A DNA stretch of 64,000 nt. Origin: Cladorrhinum sp. PSN259. Lineage: Eukaryota; Ascomycota; Sordariomycetes; Sordariales; Podosporaceae. How positions within the stretch are numbered: the first letter of the stretch is position 1; every line of letters begins with the position of its first letter. Shown one piece after another: positions 1 to 9,975 of the stretch. The DNA is taken from the NCBI GenBank assembly GCA_033725935.1, contig MU867068.1, positions 62,001 to 126,000 on the forward strand, written 5' to 3'. The notes under the pieces are model-generated. The model was not told the origin of the DNA, searched no databases, and saw only the letters and a list, made by a program, of their open reading frames with translations. A program made the position numbers and the translations under genes.

Positions 1-1587
1 ACTTGGATACCAGAGACACTTGCCAAGTTAGGTATTCCTCTAGCAGTTGAGGAATGGGAGGATAAACAACGAGTAAAGGAGGCTAGAGCGGCGTCAAAGG
101 CTAAAACCGGCAAGCCCAAGAACAGTGGCATGCAAGCGGGAGCGCTCGATAGATATGTCAAGGTATCCAAGGCCCTCGTTGTTCCTGAAAAAGAGCCAAC
201 GCCGTCTCTTCCAACCCTCTCGTCAAGCCAACCTTCTCTTCCACTTGTAGTTTCAAGTCAACCACTACCTCCTTCGAAACCAACCAAGAAGCCTACAATG
301 ACAAAGAGCAAACAGTCGAAAAATACAGCACCGAAACCAGCCGATATCAACCCTTGGACGCTCTCAGGCTCACAGATCAGTCCCAAAGTCACCAAAACAT
401 TCGCCTCCTCTCAGTATGAGCCGATCCTCATCTCTTCGTCTCCGACCGGTCCTTCACCCAAGCAGACACTCGCTCGGGCGCAGTCCACCCCCACGAGAGC
501 CCGAAGGCAATACCTGGCTGGTGACGACGATGACCCTTTTGCCAGCAGTCCACCCCCATCGCCAATTCTCCAAGCAACAAGGAAATCACAATCCCCTCCG
601 TCAGGATCACAAACACGGCCATTTAAGAGAACTAAGAGCGGGGCGGACACATTTACCTCCATCGCATCATCCATCACCACAACTTCCTCTGTTACTACTG
701 TCCTCCCGCCAATACTCAAAAAGAAAACACAGCAACCGAAACAGCAACAGTCAATCAAGTCATTCGGTCGAACGGTCAAATCTTCATCACAAACCCAAAA
801 CAAGATACCAATACCGGTCGAATTTCTCTGTTCTTCAGACGACTCGGAGCAAGATGACGAGTTCCCAGATTTGAACAACTTGACCAAGCCTAAGGAGATG
901 TCATCAAGACCATCACTGGCACCATTACCAGCTACGCGACAGAACACCGCACCTCCACGGTTCGGCAGCAGTAGTGGCCCATTTGATCTCAGTACCTCCT
1001 CCTCCAAGCCGGTGAGAACGGGATCGATACCTGCTTCTTTTCAACCTCAGCCTCAATCTCTATCTCGGCCCTCTCAACACCATCAGTCGTCCTCTCTTCA
1101 GCCTTCCTATCAACCCTCCCATTTTTTTCTTCAGCCCTCGAACAGGACTAAAATCAAGTCTTCTGCTGCAGCAGCAGCAGCAGCACCATCATCCTTCCCA
1201 ATCGAAAAATCAATACTTGACGATTCCGATTCCTATGATCCGTTCAAGGTCTCACCACCTTCCAGATCAAGAACAACAACAACGACGAAGCCGGTGATCA
1301 ATGGTGCGATGAAACCGAGGTCGATTTTTGATAATGATGATAATGATGATAATGACGAGATATACGACCTCACAAACGATGACAATAATGACAATAATAA
1401 CAACAATAATAATGGTCATCAACCTCTCCAAGGAGCGGAAAGGAAAAAGTCATTATTCAATCTATCATCAGAGGAGGATGACAGGGACAGGGATAGGGAT
1501 AGGGACACGATGATGAAGTGGAGAATGAGCGAGGACGTCGTCGGCGTTGCTGACCTATGCGTTATTGATTTGACTGGTGATGATTGA
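1..1587 (+). CDS. GEN1/Yen1-type Holliday-junction resolvase, C-terminal part (5' end outside window)
   Basis: The frame is open from base 1, so the window holds only the last 528 codons. The first ~55 residues (TWIPETLAKLGIP, then EEWEDKQRVKEARAA, then GALDRYVKVSKA) resemble, from memory, the C-terminal domain of fungal GEN1/Yen1 structure-selective nucleases, which cut Holliday junctions in the nucleus. The rest looks disordered: Ser/Pro/Gln-rich, with short basic patches, an alanine run near 1171-1185 and a D/N-rich stretch at 1330-1420. Two SUMO-interaction-like motifs lie near the end, IYDLT (1360-1374) and VIDLT (1561-1575), both followed by acidic residues; the last residues are GDD. 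The XPG N and I nuclease domains would lie upstream and cannot be checked here. The family call is an inference from one short conserved block. Confidence 0.6.
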   Translation, partial: TWIPETLAKLGIPLAVEEWEDKQRVKEARAASKAKTGKPKNSGMQAGALDRYVKVSKALVVPEKEPTPSLPTLSSSQPSLPLVVSSQPLPPSKPTKKPTMTKSKQSKNTAPKPADINPWTLSGSQISPKVTKTFASSQYEPILISSSPTGPSPKQTLARAQSTPTRARRQYLAGDDDDPFASSPPPSPILQATRKSQSPPSGSQTRPFKRTKSGADTFTSIASSITTTSSVTTVLPPILKKKTQQPKQQQSIKSFGRTVKSSSQTQNKIPIPVEFLCSSDDSEQDDEFPDLNNLTKPKEMSSRPSLAPLPATRQNTAPPRFGSSSGPFDLSTSSSKPVRTGSIPASFQPQPQSLSRPSQHHQSSSLQPSYQPSHFFLQPSNRTKIKSSAAAAAAAPSSFPIEKSILDDSDSYDPFKVSPPSRSRTTTTTKPVINGAMKPRSIFDNDDNDDNDEIYDLTNDDNNDNNNNNNNGHQPLQGAERKKSLFNLSSEEDDRDRDRDRDTMMKWRMSEDVVGVADLCVIDLTGDD

Positions 1588-2506
1588 TTCAACTTTTAAC
1601 TCGCCTTGCCCTGCCATCCAACAAACTTGGAGCTCGGCGCCAAACTGGAGAAGGTGCGGGGAAAAAAAAAAGATTCGAGGAAAGAAGTCTGTTGGATTAT
1701 TGTAGACTGGATTTAAGAAGATAGGGGGAGCGGGGGAAGGTGCGGGGGGCGGGCGAACGAAGAATACACAAAACCAAGAAGAATAAGAGCACAGGAGAGA
1801 TAGAGAAAGAGAGGTTGAAATGATGAAATAATGAAACTGAGAAAAAGAAGGCGAAAAGAAAAAGGGAAAAAAAAAAAAAAAGATTAGGGGTGGAGTTTGA
1901 TACCCAATACAATAAAATAAAATAAAATAAAATAAAATAAAATAAAATGACCTGACCTGACCTGACCTGACCTGACTTGACTGACACCCCTTCTCTACAT
2001 ATTTCAACCAATGTGACGGCAGCCAGGAGACCTCTCGATATGTATCTGGTGTCCCGAAAGAAAAAACACCAAAGCGAAGAATGAGAATCGAATCGAACCG
2101 ACAAACTTGGATAACTCAATTTTTTTTATTTAAGGATGAAAATATTAAACTGATTCCTCTAGTCGATCAAAAGAGAGAAAATGTCCCCAGTGGTGAAACG
2201 TCAGGATTGTATTCTATATGATCAAAATAAAAGAATAACAAGAACGACAAAGGTCTCAGCTAATTCACATCACAACCAAAAAGGAGAAAGAATTGAACGA
2301 TTCTTAAAAATATTTATAGAAGGGACTTTTGGGTAACTTTTCTTCCCCTAGCCGCCGCCCTCTAAAGAAAAACAAAATCAAATTCGCTAGTACACACCCT
2401 TGAATAAATAAAACAGTTGGAGAAGACCACCTATAACTCCCGTATCGAATCTCGAGTGACGCTCTGTTCCCAAAGCCGGAAAGAAAAGTGAGCATCAAAT
2501 AGGTAA
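1588..2506. other. Intergenic spacer with compound microsatellite
   Basis: This spacer lies between two convergent genes and should hold both 3' UTRs. It has A-rich tracts (1663-1673, 1866-1881) and a compound repeat at 1914-1978. No convincing coding sequence is seen. Confidence 0.6.
1914..1978. repeat. Compound microsatellite (AAAAT)n then (CCTGA)n
   Basis: About seven AAAAT units run directly into five perfect CCTGA units plus one CTTGA variant. The minus strand of the second part reads TCAGG. Confidence 0.9.
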
Positions 2507-2509
2507 TTC

Positions 2510-2707
2510 TCAGACCTCCTTCTTGACCTCCTTCTTGACCTCCTTCTTGACCTCCGCCTTCACCTCCGCCTTCACCTCGTTCTTCACTTCATTCTCCACT
2601 TCATTCTTCACCTCCTTCTTCACCCCCATCAGATCCTTCGCCTCCTCTTTAACCCTGACATGTTGCTCCTCCTCATCACTCGCCTCATAATCCTGCAAAG
2701 AACGAAA
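2510..2707 (-). other. In-frame charged extension after the Snf12 stop (possible alternative C-terminus)
   Basis: After the TAG at 2710-2708 the same frame stays open for 65 codons to a TGA at 2512-2510. It encodes DYEASDEEEQHVRVKEEAKD and then KEV/NEV/AEV repeats. The DNA is a 12-bp-type minisatellite (GACCTCCTTCTT on the plus strand, 2513-2600). A CAG at 2695-2693 directly before the Asp codon could be a splice acceptor; the nearest phase-compatible GT donors give introns of only 36, 57 or 63 nt. It may be an alternative tail, read-through or relic, or be untranslated. Confidence 0.35.
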
Positions 2708-4630
2708 CTACCGTCCATTAAAATTCACAGGTTGCTTGCTCAACAAGACATTGACGCTCTCCCTCGCATTCGTAGTGTTCCAGACACTCTCCCTCCCGCC
2801 CCTCCTCCACTCATCACCCGAAATCGCGTCCTCCCCACCACCTCTAGTAGCCTCACCCAAAATAACCTCCAGATCCCTCTTTTGCGAGCTCAACCAAGAC
2901 TTCAAAAAGCCCACGGGGTCATTCTCCATCGACGTTAGGAAAGTATGTTTGGCCTTGCTCTGCTGGATGGCCTGGCAAATAACAGCCAACTGATCATCCA
3001 ACCTGGCAATCTCCTGCAGTGTAGCCTTTTGCTGCGGGTTCTCCACGAAAGCCCTATATTTGGCATGCAGCGGGTCATCAACGGCCACGCGCACGTCGTA
3101 AATAGTGGGCTGGGGATCCTTGTGGAATTCCTCGTCCACACGGATAGTATACCGCAACTTGAGCGGAGGCAGAACTTTCAAATGCGGTGTGATGTAATCG
3201 TTGAGCTGAGGGATAACTCCCACTTCCCGACCGATAACTCTCTTCAGCAAATCATCGCATCTGAAATTACGCTTCTCGTCATCCTCTTGCAGCTTCATTA
3301 GCCGAATGTACTCGTACACAGCGGCAACAGCTTCCTGGGGGGTAGCCTCATGCATGTCGGTGATGTCAGACAGCTCCGGGCTAAGCTCGAACCGCTCCGG
3401 CTCTTCGTGTCGGAAAAGGTTGATGGTAATGTTAGTATTCTCATCACCGTTTCGCTTAAAGACGAACTCGTCGAAATCGGCCATGGCGGGCAATGGACCC
3501 CCAGGTGGAGTCACTTTAAGGGGCTTCTTCCACTCGACGCTTGTATCCGTGCTCTGTCTCCCTGGCTTAGGGCGGTCAAAGTCGACAGTAAGGGCCTTGA
3601 AGAAGTGGGAGAACCTTGATCGCTGGCCGTGCTTAGCAGCAGCGGTTGTGGGCTTTGGCTTGCTATCGTCGGTCTCCATCTTGTCGCTGTCCTCTTTTGC
3701 CTTGTCCTCCTCTTGATCAGACTTGTCCAGGTCATCTTCGTCATCGAGTAGTCGCCCTTCGATCTTGACGCGATATGATGAATCGAGGTTGCTAGCAAAG
3801 TCAAAGGTGCCGTCGACAGGGTTGTCGTTTGCTTGCCAGAACTGGTCTTCAACTGTGTTGGAAATCCAAATGCGGAGAGTCTTGTAGCGCTGCGGCAAGA
3901 AATGAAAAATTAGCCAAGCAGCTCTAACGAACCAATGCCTCGATTCGCCCAACATACCTTTGTGTCTCTGACCACTGATTCCTTGATATCCAATCGTTTG
4001 CGCATCATGGTGGCATCGAGACGGCGTTCAAAGTCACGCAGGTTCTTGTAGGCATTGGCCACCTCTGGGCCGACCAGGATATCCTCAATGCCATCTGGAA
4101 GGGTCTTGTCGGTGGGCTTTTTACTTCTGATCTTTGCTTTTTGGCTGGCGATCTGTTGATGGTGATGTTGCTGGTGGATCTGCGCCTGCGTCATCGGAAC
4201 AACGGGGTGGTGAGGACCTGATGCCATCATGGGGCCTGTGTGAATGCAAAATACAGATTAGAAATGGAGACACAAGATAATGATGCGCGATGCAGTAATG
4301 AAGTTCTCGGCGATATGTATGTAATAGAGTAGACAGGAAAAAAAGATCCACCGGCGCCAATGTCTCTCTGGCTCCCCAACGCTGGAGATTCATCAAGCAA
4401 GAGGGATGGACAAAAGCGGAGTTACTGCCGGGGGCGACTGGGAAGTGCCCGTCAGAAAGCCTGGGGGAGTCATGTCCTTGTCGGGGACCAGAAATAAAGA
4501 ACGGATGGAAAGATAGTAATAAGTGTGTATGTACATATTGGAGTACAAACTTACCAATGCCGCCACGCCGTTGTCCAGACCTTCCCGGCGTCGCATGTTG
4601 TGGTGCGTACCCTCTGAATTGCTGCTGCAT
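2708..4630 (-). CDS. SNF12: SWI/SNF chromatin-remodelling subunit Snf12/Swp73 (BAF60 family)
   Basis: Three exons: 4630-4555, 4235-3958, 3889-2708, giving 511 residues. Introns of 319 and 68 nt have GTAAGT/CAG and GTATGT/CAG boundaries, and phases agree. The start chosen is MQQQFRGYAP; an in-frame ATG lies 8 codons upstream at 4654. BAF60/Rsc6-family proteins are core subunits of nucleosome remodellers. Visible features: a Gln/His-rich N-terminus, a conserved block from KTLPDGIEDILVGPEVANAY through RYKTLRIWISNTVEDQFW, an acidic linker (DDEDDLDKSDQEED), and a SWIB/MDM2 domain at about residues 285-372 ending PPLKLRYTIRVDEEF. The C-terminal part contains the family-like FLKSWLSSQKRDLEVILGEA. 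The predicted stop is followed in frame by a charged repeat (separate entry), so the true C-terminus is uncertain. Confidence 0.88.
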
Positions 4631-5711
4631 CGTGCTGTTCGGCTCGATCACCAATTAGAATCCAGAGTTTCTGATTTGCCGGTTTAACAAAGTTACAAAG
4701 GTATGCCGGTACGTGTGCGGATTATCGGCCGATGGATACTTTTGTCGATGGCGGGGGTGTTCAGTGTTCTGCCTCTGGCGCGTTTCGATCGCGTCGTGTG
4801 CTTCTCCAACAAGGCTGGTGGAGTTTGCCAGCGCAAAAGCTAAACCTCTTGGCAGGCCAACCGTCTCGGCGGCTCAGTAAATGCTACAGAAAATGGAGAC
4901 TGCAGCCACTTCATCACAAGCAGCCCACCATATAAAATCATCAAATGCAGTCACTCAAAACATGTTATGGACATTAATAGCCTCAATGATTGTTGGGATT
5001 GTCATGTTGCATTCATGCATTGCGTGGTGCGCAGCATGATGGGAAAATCCACGTTTTATTTTGTACCTCCGATCATCCTCTTCTGTCATGTGACAACCCT
5101 GAAGTTCTATCTTCTCAACATCACGCTATACCAGGTACCTTTTGAGGATCTTGACAGAAAGGGAAGCTGCTAAATACCGCGCCTTGCGCTGTGTAGTAGT
5201 ATTATTGCACGGCATAGCATATTATAGGATTGATGCGCTTTCTTTTGGAAAATAAAACAACGACATAATTATTTGGCATATGCAACAGGTTAACCCTACG
5301 CCACGCTACCAGAATGCCTATTAAAGGTTGTGTTAGTAGTAGTAGTAATGTATAATGCCACCCGCCATACTTCTTTCCTCTTCTTCTTCTGTCTAGGCTC
5401 TTCTTCTTGTTCTTCTTCGTCTCTCTGTGTTGCTGCCTGTTTTCCTCTCCTCTACTTGAACACAACGCTGGAAACCAAGAAACTATAATCCCCGTGCCAT
5501 GCTTTTTTTTTCCACTTAAGAGAAACGCCCCATATGCTTCCGAAGGCTCCGCGCTGACCGCCTGCTTGCTATCCATCGCTCCTGACACCCCATTTGTGTA
5601 ACTCGATATGGGCGCAGGATTGAAACAACAACAATAGCATGCCAGCAATTATCGCCACTATCATCCAAAACCAAATCCACAAAGGAGAATAATGTTGTTA
5701 AATCGAACTGC
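4631..5711. other. Intergenic: Snf12 promoter side and PDK1 3' side
   Basis: This is the upstream region of the Snf12 gene and the downstream region of the kinase gene (both minus strand). A TC-rich stretch at about 5370-5460 probably belongs to the kinase 3' UTR or flank. The ORFs here are short and have no protein-like composition. Confidence 0.5.
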
Positions 5712-8326
5712 TCAAAAGGCTGCCCCCAACCCGTTCTTGGACTGGCGTTTACTGAATCGGTTGCGCTTGACGTTCGTATCTTCCAGGCTGCCCTGGCTCT
5801 TGGTGAGTTGATTGCGACCAGATCTATCGCTGATGCTGTATCCTTCGGGGAAAGTCGCCCGACCACCCATAGTGCTCGCAGGACTGGACATCGAGGATGA
5901 CATGTCGCCGAATCCGTTCTCGCCGCCGGACAGGTTCTGAGACATAGCCATGTCCTTAGCTCGCTCTAGTGACTCGATCCAATCATCCACTGAAAACTTG
6001 GAGCCTTCGTTTTGAGCCGATTTTGGCTCCTCGAATTGATAATGAATGCCGTTCTGTAAATGTAAAGACGAAACCTGGTCAGTTTTGCTCAAATGGTACT
6101 TGTAAAGGGGACGTAACTCACCGTGTCGACACACCACACCATCTGCCCCTTGGCATCAAGTTGAGTCCTCCACAAGCAGTCAGACCCCAGCAGCGAGATC
6201 TCCTGTTTCGCCCGTTTCTCGTCACCTCCAGCCGGACAAAGCACGATGCGGCCGCTCGAAGTTATCATGACTAACCGTTGTCTCTTCTTGGTTGTGCTAC
6301 CCCCAAAGAAGCGAGACAGTTTCTTATGACCGTCACCGTCGCCCCGCCCATGAGGACTGTTTGGAATGGGGGACGATATTACCAACAAATCACCCAACTT
6401 CAAGATCCTTTCGTTATTCCTTGTCAAGACTGGCGACCATTCAATGTCCAGTTGAGTTGGAGGCGGTATGTCCGTGATTATCCTAGCTGGCCTCTGCTGA
6501 CCATTCTGTTGCTGCTGTTGTTGTTGTGGTTGCTGCTGCTGCTGCTGCTGCTGACCTGGGGGTGGCCGCGATGGTGACGTTTGCTTTGGGGGGCTCGATC
6601 CCATCCCGTTCAGCTGTATAATGCTGGGTTCTTGAGCAGGCGGTACGTACGGCCGTAAGCGAGGGGCCTTCATTCTCCACAGGTCCCTGCTAAACTGCTG
6701 CCCATCGAAGAATTCGTGGTTCTTGATGTGTTCCACCGTCAGGCGGCGATTGGGATCGAGGACTAGACACCTCTCAACAAGATCCCGCGCCGTAGGGGGA
6801 AACCCGGCAGGGAACTCATATTCTAAGTTGACAATTTTTTGAAACGTCAAATACTCGGTTGCTCCCTTGAAAGGAGGACGACCGACGAGGAGCTGATATA
6901 TGATGCACCCGAATGCCCATAAATCGCTCGGCTTCCCTGCGGACTTATCTGTCAGAAGTTCCGGGCTCACATACTCTGCTGTGCCAACAAACGACGCAGC
7001 TCTGTCATTCTCTAGGTTGCTGTTTTCCGGCGGTCTTGGCTCTCTAGGGTCGGGTAATAGCTTTGCTGTTCCGAAATCCGTAATCTTGACATGCATCTGG
7101 TCGTCCAGCAACACATTTTCCGGTTTGAGATCTCGGTGAATGACACCTCTCGAGTGCATATAAGCAATGGCGTCTAGGATCTGGGCCCCGTAAAACCTGG
7201 TACACTCAACATCAAAGGTCCCTGTCTTTTTGAGAACACCCAGCAACTCTCCCCCATTACAGAGATCCAAAACATAGTAGAGTGATGCCTCATCTTGGAA
7301 TGTGTAGTATAGTCGAACGATACCGGGGTGATCGGTTAGTCGGTTTAGCGTGTTCTTCTCGATGTTGACGTATTTGATTTTCTTCTCCTTGATGATGTGC
7401 TTCTTCTCCAACACCTTGATGGCGTATTCCCGCAGCGTTTGACGGTCGGTCGCAAAGTAGACAGTGCTATAGGATCCCTCACCAAGCACTCGACCGAATG
7501 AAAAGTCTCTAACTCCTTTCTTGACCGACTTGATAACTGTTCGACCTTCAGCATCTACCTCTCTGCGCAGACTGACGGCTGCACCCCTGTCTTTCCATTC
7601 TTCACTGCTAGCAAGCGGCGGGGTATCCTGCTGCGAGTAGCTGCCAGGGGGCGCCATGGGAATACCTTGTATCGGAGCATATCCAACTCCCATCCCCTTG
7701 GAGCTTCTCCTAGGTGGCATCATCCCGTTCGGGCCATTGCTGGACTGGCCGGGGCTTGGGCGTTGCGATCGGCTCGGCTCGCGTGTCGGGATGTGCGCTG
7801 GAACGGGTTGGTCGGACCTAGGGTCGTTCTTTATTCCGTAATTGGAAGATCGGGACGCTTCGTTCCTGAGGACGCCATAAGGTGCTCCTTGCTGGTCCGC
7901 CCCCGACGGCCCCCCCAGACTAGGTGATGTTTGATATGTACCTGCATAACGCCCGGAGAGATGTGAATCACTGGTAGTTGTTGAGCCCGCAAGTCCCCGG
8001 GCTGCATTAAGGTTATTCTGAGCGGTCTTGAGGATCGCTGCAGCGGACTCGTACGTGTGCGGTGGTCGGGTTGGCGAACTTCGGGCGGCAGATTGAGCGT
8101 CTACAAACTCCTGGGGCGTTTGGGGAGTGAGAGGAGGTGTAACCCCTGTGCCTACGGTCGCCAAATTGATGAATTGCTCGTGTGGGACATGGCTCTGGGT
8201 CTGGTCTTGGGCTTGAGAATTGTCGTCGGCATCGTTCGAGGTGTCTTGGGATGGACTCGTGGAATCGTCAGGGTTGGCGATCCGCAGACCACCCAGGGCC
8301 CGAGACAAACTGAGGTCACCATTCAT
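5712..8326 (-). CDS. PDK1: 3-phosphoinositide-dependent kinase PDK1/Pkh-type Ser/Thr kinase
   Basis: Two exons, 8326-6122 and 6053-5712, separated by a 68-nt intron (GTGAGT...ACAG, phase 0), giving 848 residues. PDK1/Pkh kinases phosphorylate the activation loop of AGC kinases in cell-wall integrity, eisosome and TORC2-linked signalling. A disordered Ser/Pro-rich N-terminus is followed by the kinase domain at about residues 273-545: Gly loop GEGSYSTV, catalytic lysine in YAIKVLEKK, HRDLKPEN, DFGTAK, and the PDK1-typical FVGTAEYVSPELL. A Pro/Gln linker with an eight-residue-class polyQ run (about 592-610) leads to a PH-like domain (ILKLGDLLVIS through LLGSDCLWRTQLDAKGQMVW) that continues over the intron into NGIHYQFEEP and the helix DDWIESLERAKDMAM. 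A short uORF overlaps the start codon (separate entry). Confidence 0.93.
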
Positions 8327-8409
8327 GGTGACGGTCGGGCTTTGTGGTATGGTGTATTACTATTTTTTTGAGGAGGATTACAGTAGTCGCAGCTGGAGTC
8401 TGGAGACAT
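8323..8409 (-). promoter_or_regulatory. 28-codon uORF whose stop overlaps the PDK1 start codon
   Basis: An ATG at 8409-8407 opens a frame of 28 sense codons ending in TGA at 8325-8323. The main ATG is at 8326-8324, so stop and start share the tetranucleotide ATGA. Translation from this ATG would favour re-initiation or repress the kinase. Whether the transcript leader includes 8409 is not known. Confidence 0.5.
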
Positions 8410-9975
8410 CCAATGCAGTCGGGCGGGACGGAAAGCCGTCGTGGCTGGTGCAGCTGCTGGTGCAACAGAAAGATAGAGACAGATAGGAGGTCGTTGATGA
8501 CGACGCGGCCACCCAGATGTGGTGCGTTGCGGTGCAGTGCGGGTGCGAGTCTCGTTCCTCGTATCCAGACCAAGGGGAGATGGGGACCTGGCTGGACTCC
8601 TGGAGCAAGGACCTGGGAGCGGCAGATGGAGCGGCGGGACGCCTCGTGGTTCCTGCGCGATGGACCTAGCTTCCGCTGCTGGCAACCCCGGCCCGTGAAT
8701 TTACCGATTATTTGGGCATCGATCTCTCCAGACGGGGGGCTCTGCGATCGGAACTCTCCCGGCGGCGGCGACAACGACAAAGACAACGAGAACCAGGAAA
8801 TCTTGGATTGTATCCGGCTTCGTTCGGAGACACGCGTTCCGTGCAATTCGCTGACCGTCGGTCGGCAGGATGGGTAGGTAGTGTGCAGCAGGTAGCGTGG
8901 TCCAGTCCAGCGAACCTGGAACTGCTGAGCGAGTGGATGACTTGACCTCGCCAAGGGTCTTTGGCTCCAGCAAGGTTACAAATTGGGTTGGGCCAGGGTG
9001 GATTGCCGCTGCAGTAATAAAAGGTCGGTACCTCTGGCTCTACCCCTTCTCGAGAGCTTGTGCATTCAGCAATGCAAGTTTTCCGACAAACATGGGAAAC
9101 GTCCGAGACATGTAGAAATGGAGAAGACAACTAGATCGGAATTCATGTCCAATTAGTGGCTTAAACTCCCTCTGTTGTTGCGCAACAGATCGCTCTCGCC
9201 GAAGTATTGTTAGCGCTTCGGTGTCATTCGAACAGGCAAATTGGCCCTTCCAAGAAGCTCACAAGACGACAAGGACTCGTCATCTTCCCACCGTGGCTTT
9301 GCACCTTCAACCTGTCATTTAATTTTGCTTTTTCAAGTACTTTTGGTTTTCATGACATGATGTATTTTCTAAGAAAGCTAGGAGAGAAAAGTCCTAAAAC
9401 GACGAGTGCGGGGTTTGGCGCGATGATCCATTTGGGAGGCTTTGGATGCAACGATACAACTGGGGATCAAGTGACTGATCGTTCCGACCAGTCATGATAT
9501 GTCGCCGTCTGGGCCACATGGTTTTTAATCCTCTAGACTAATCGTTATGGTAACTACTTGCAGCCGAAGAAAGCGCACCTCTGGGTGAGCGGATCTCAGC
9601 CGTTGTAACTAAGATGATGCAGCCACCATGGACGGGAGGAAGCATCACTAAAGGAAGCAGATGAGGAGCTCCTTCCATGGACAATCTCCACCGAGATGCC
9701 GTAAATATGTTGAATGCCATGGAGACAGGAGCGTCGAACTCCCAGCTTGAAGTTTCCCGACCTCCAATATGCTTTGCTCGACGGCAGCCACTGTCAATTG
9801 CACAGAATAAGGTTCAGTTGACTGTTTTAGACTCAGTTCTCCCCAACCCAAGAGAACTCCCGTCGACCTGACCAAGAGCATGCCAACTACCCATCAAACC
9901 ATGGTCGTGTAGACCAGCAGAAGCCATTATCGCATATTGTTCTTGTCACATATTGTGCTTGTCACATATTGTAAA
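8327..9975. other. Divergent spacer between PDK1 and the 9976 gene
   Basis: The spacer is 1.65 kb and serves two divergent genes. Overlapping ORFs on both strands of 8330-9130 are compositional and have no coherent protein features. A 64-codon ATG-initiated ORF at 9677-9871 (plus) could be a uORF or an unlinked upstream exon of the next gene; I could not connect it by consensus splice sites. Confidence 0.45.
9942..9972 (+). repeat. Tandem 16-bp direct repeat before a start codon
   Basis: CTTGTCACATATTGTG at 9942-9957 is followed immediately by a second copy lacking the last base (9958-9972). A third partial copy (GCATATTGTT) precedes them. The pair ends three bases before the ATG at 9976. 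Confidence 0.85.

Noticed and set aside
2085..2105. B-box-like GGTTCGATTC on the minus strand suggesting a tRNA
   Set aside because: No A box, acceptor stem or anticodon arm can be drawn upstream. No tRNA was found anywhere in the window.
2675..2710. 36-nt intron joining Snf12 to its charged tail, taken as the definite model
   Set aside because: Phase fits (GTGAAT...TTTGCAG), but it is shorter than introns normally spliced in fungi; left as one of several possibilities.
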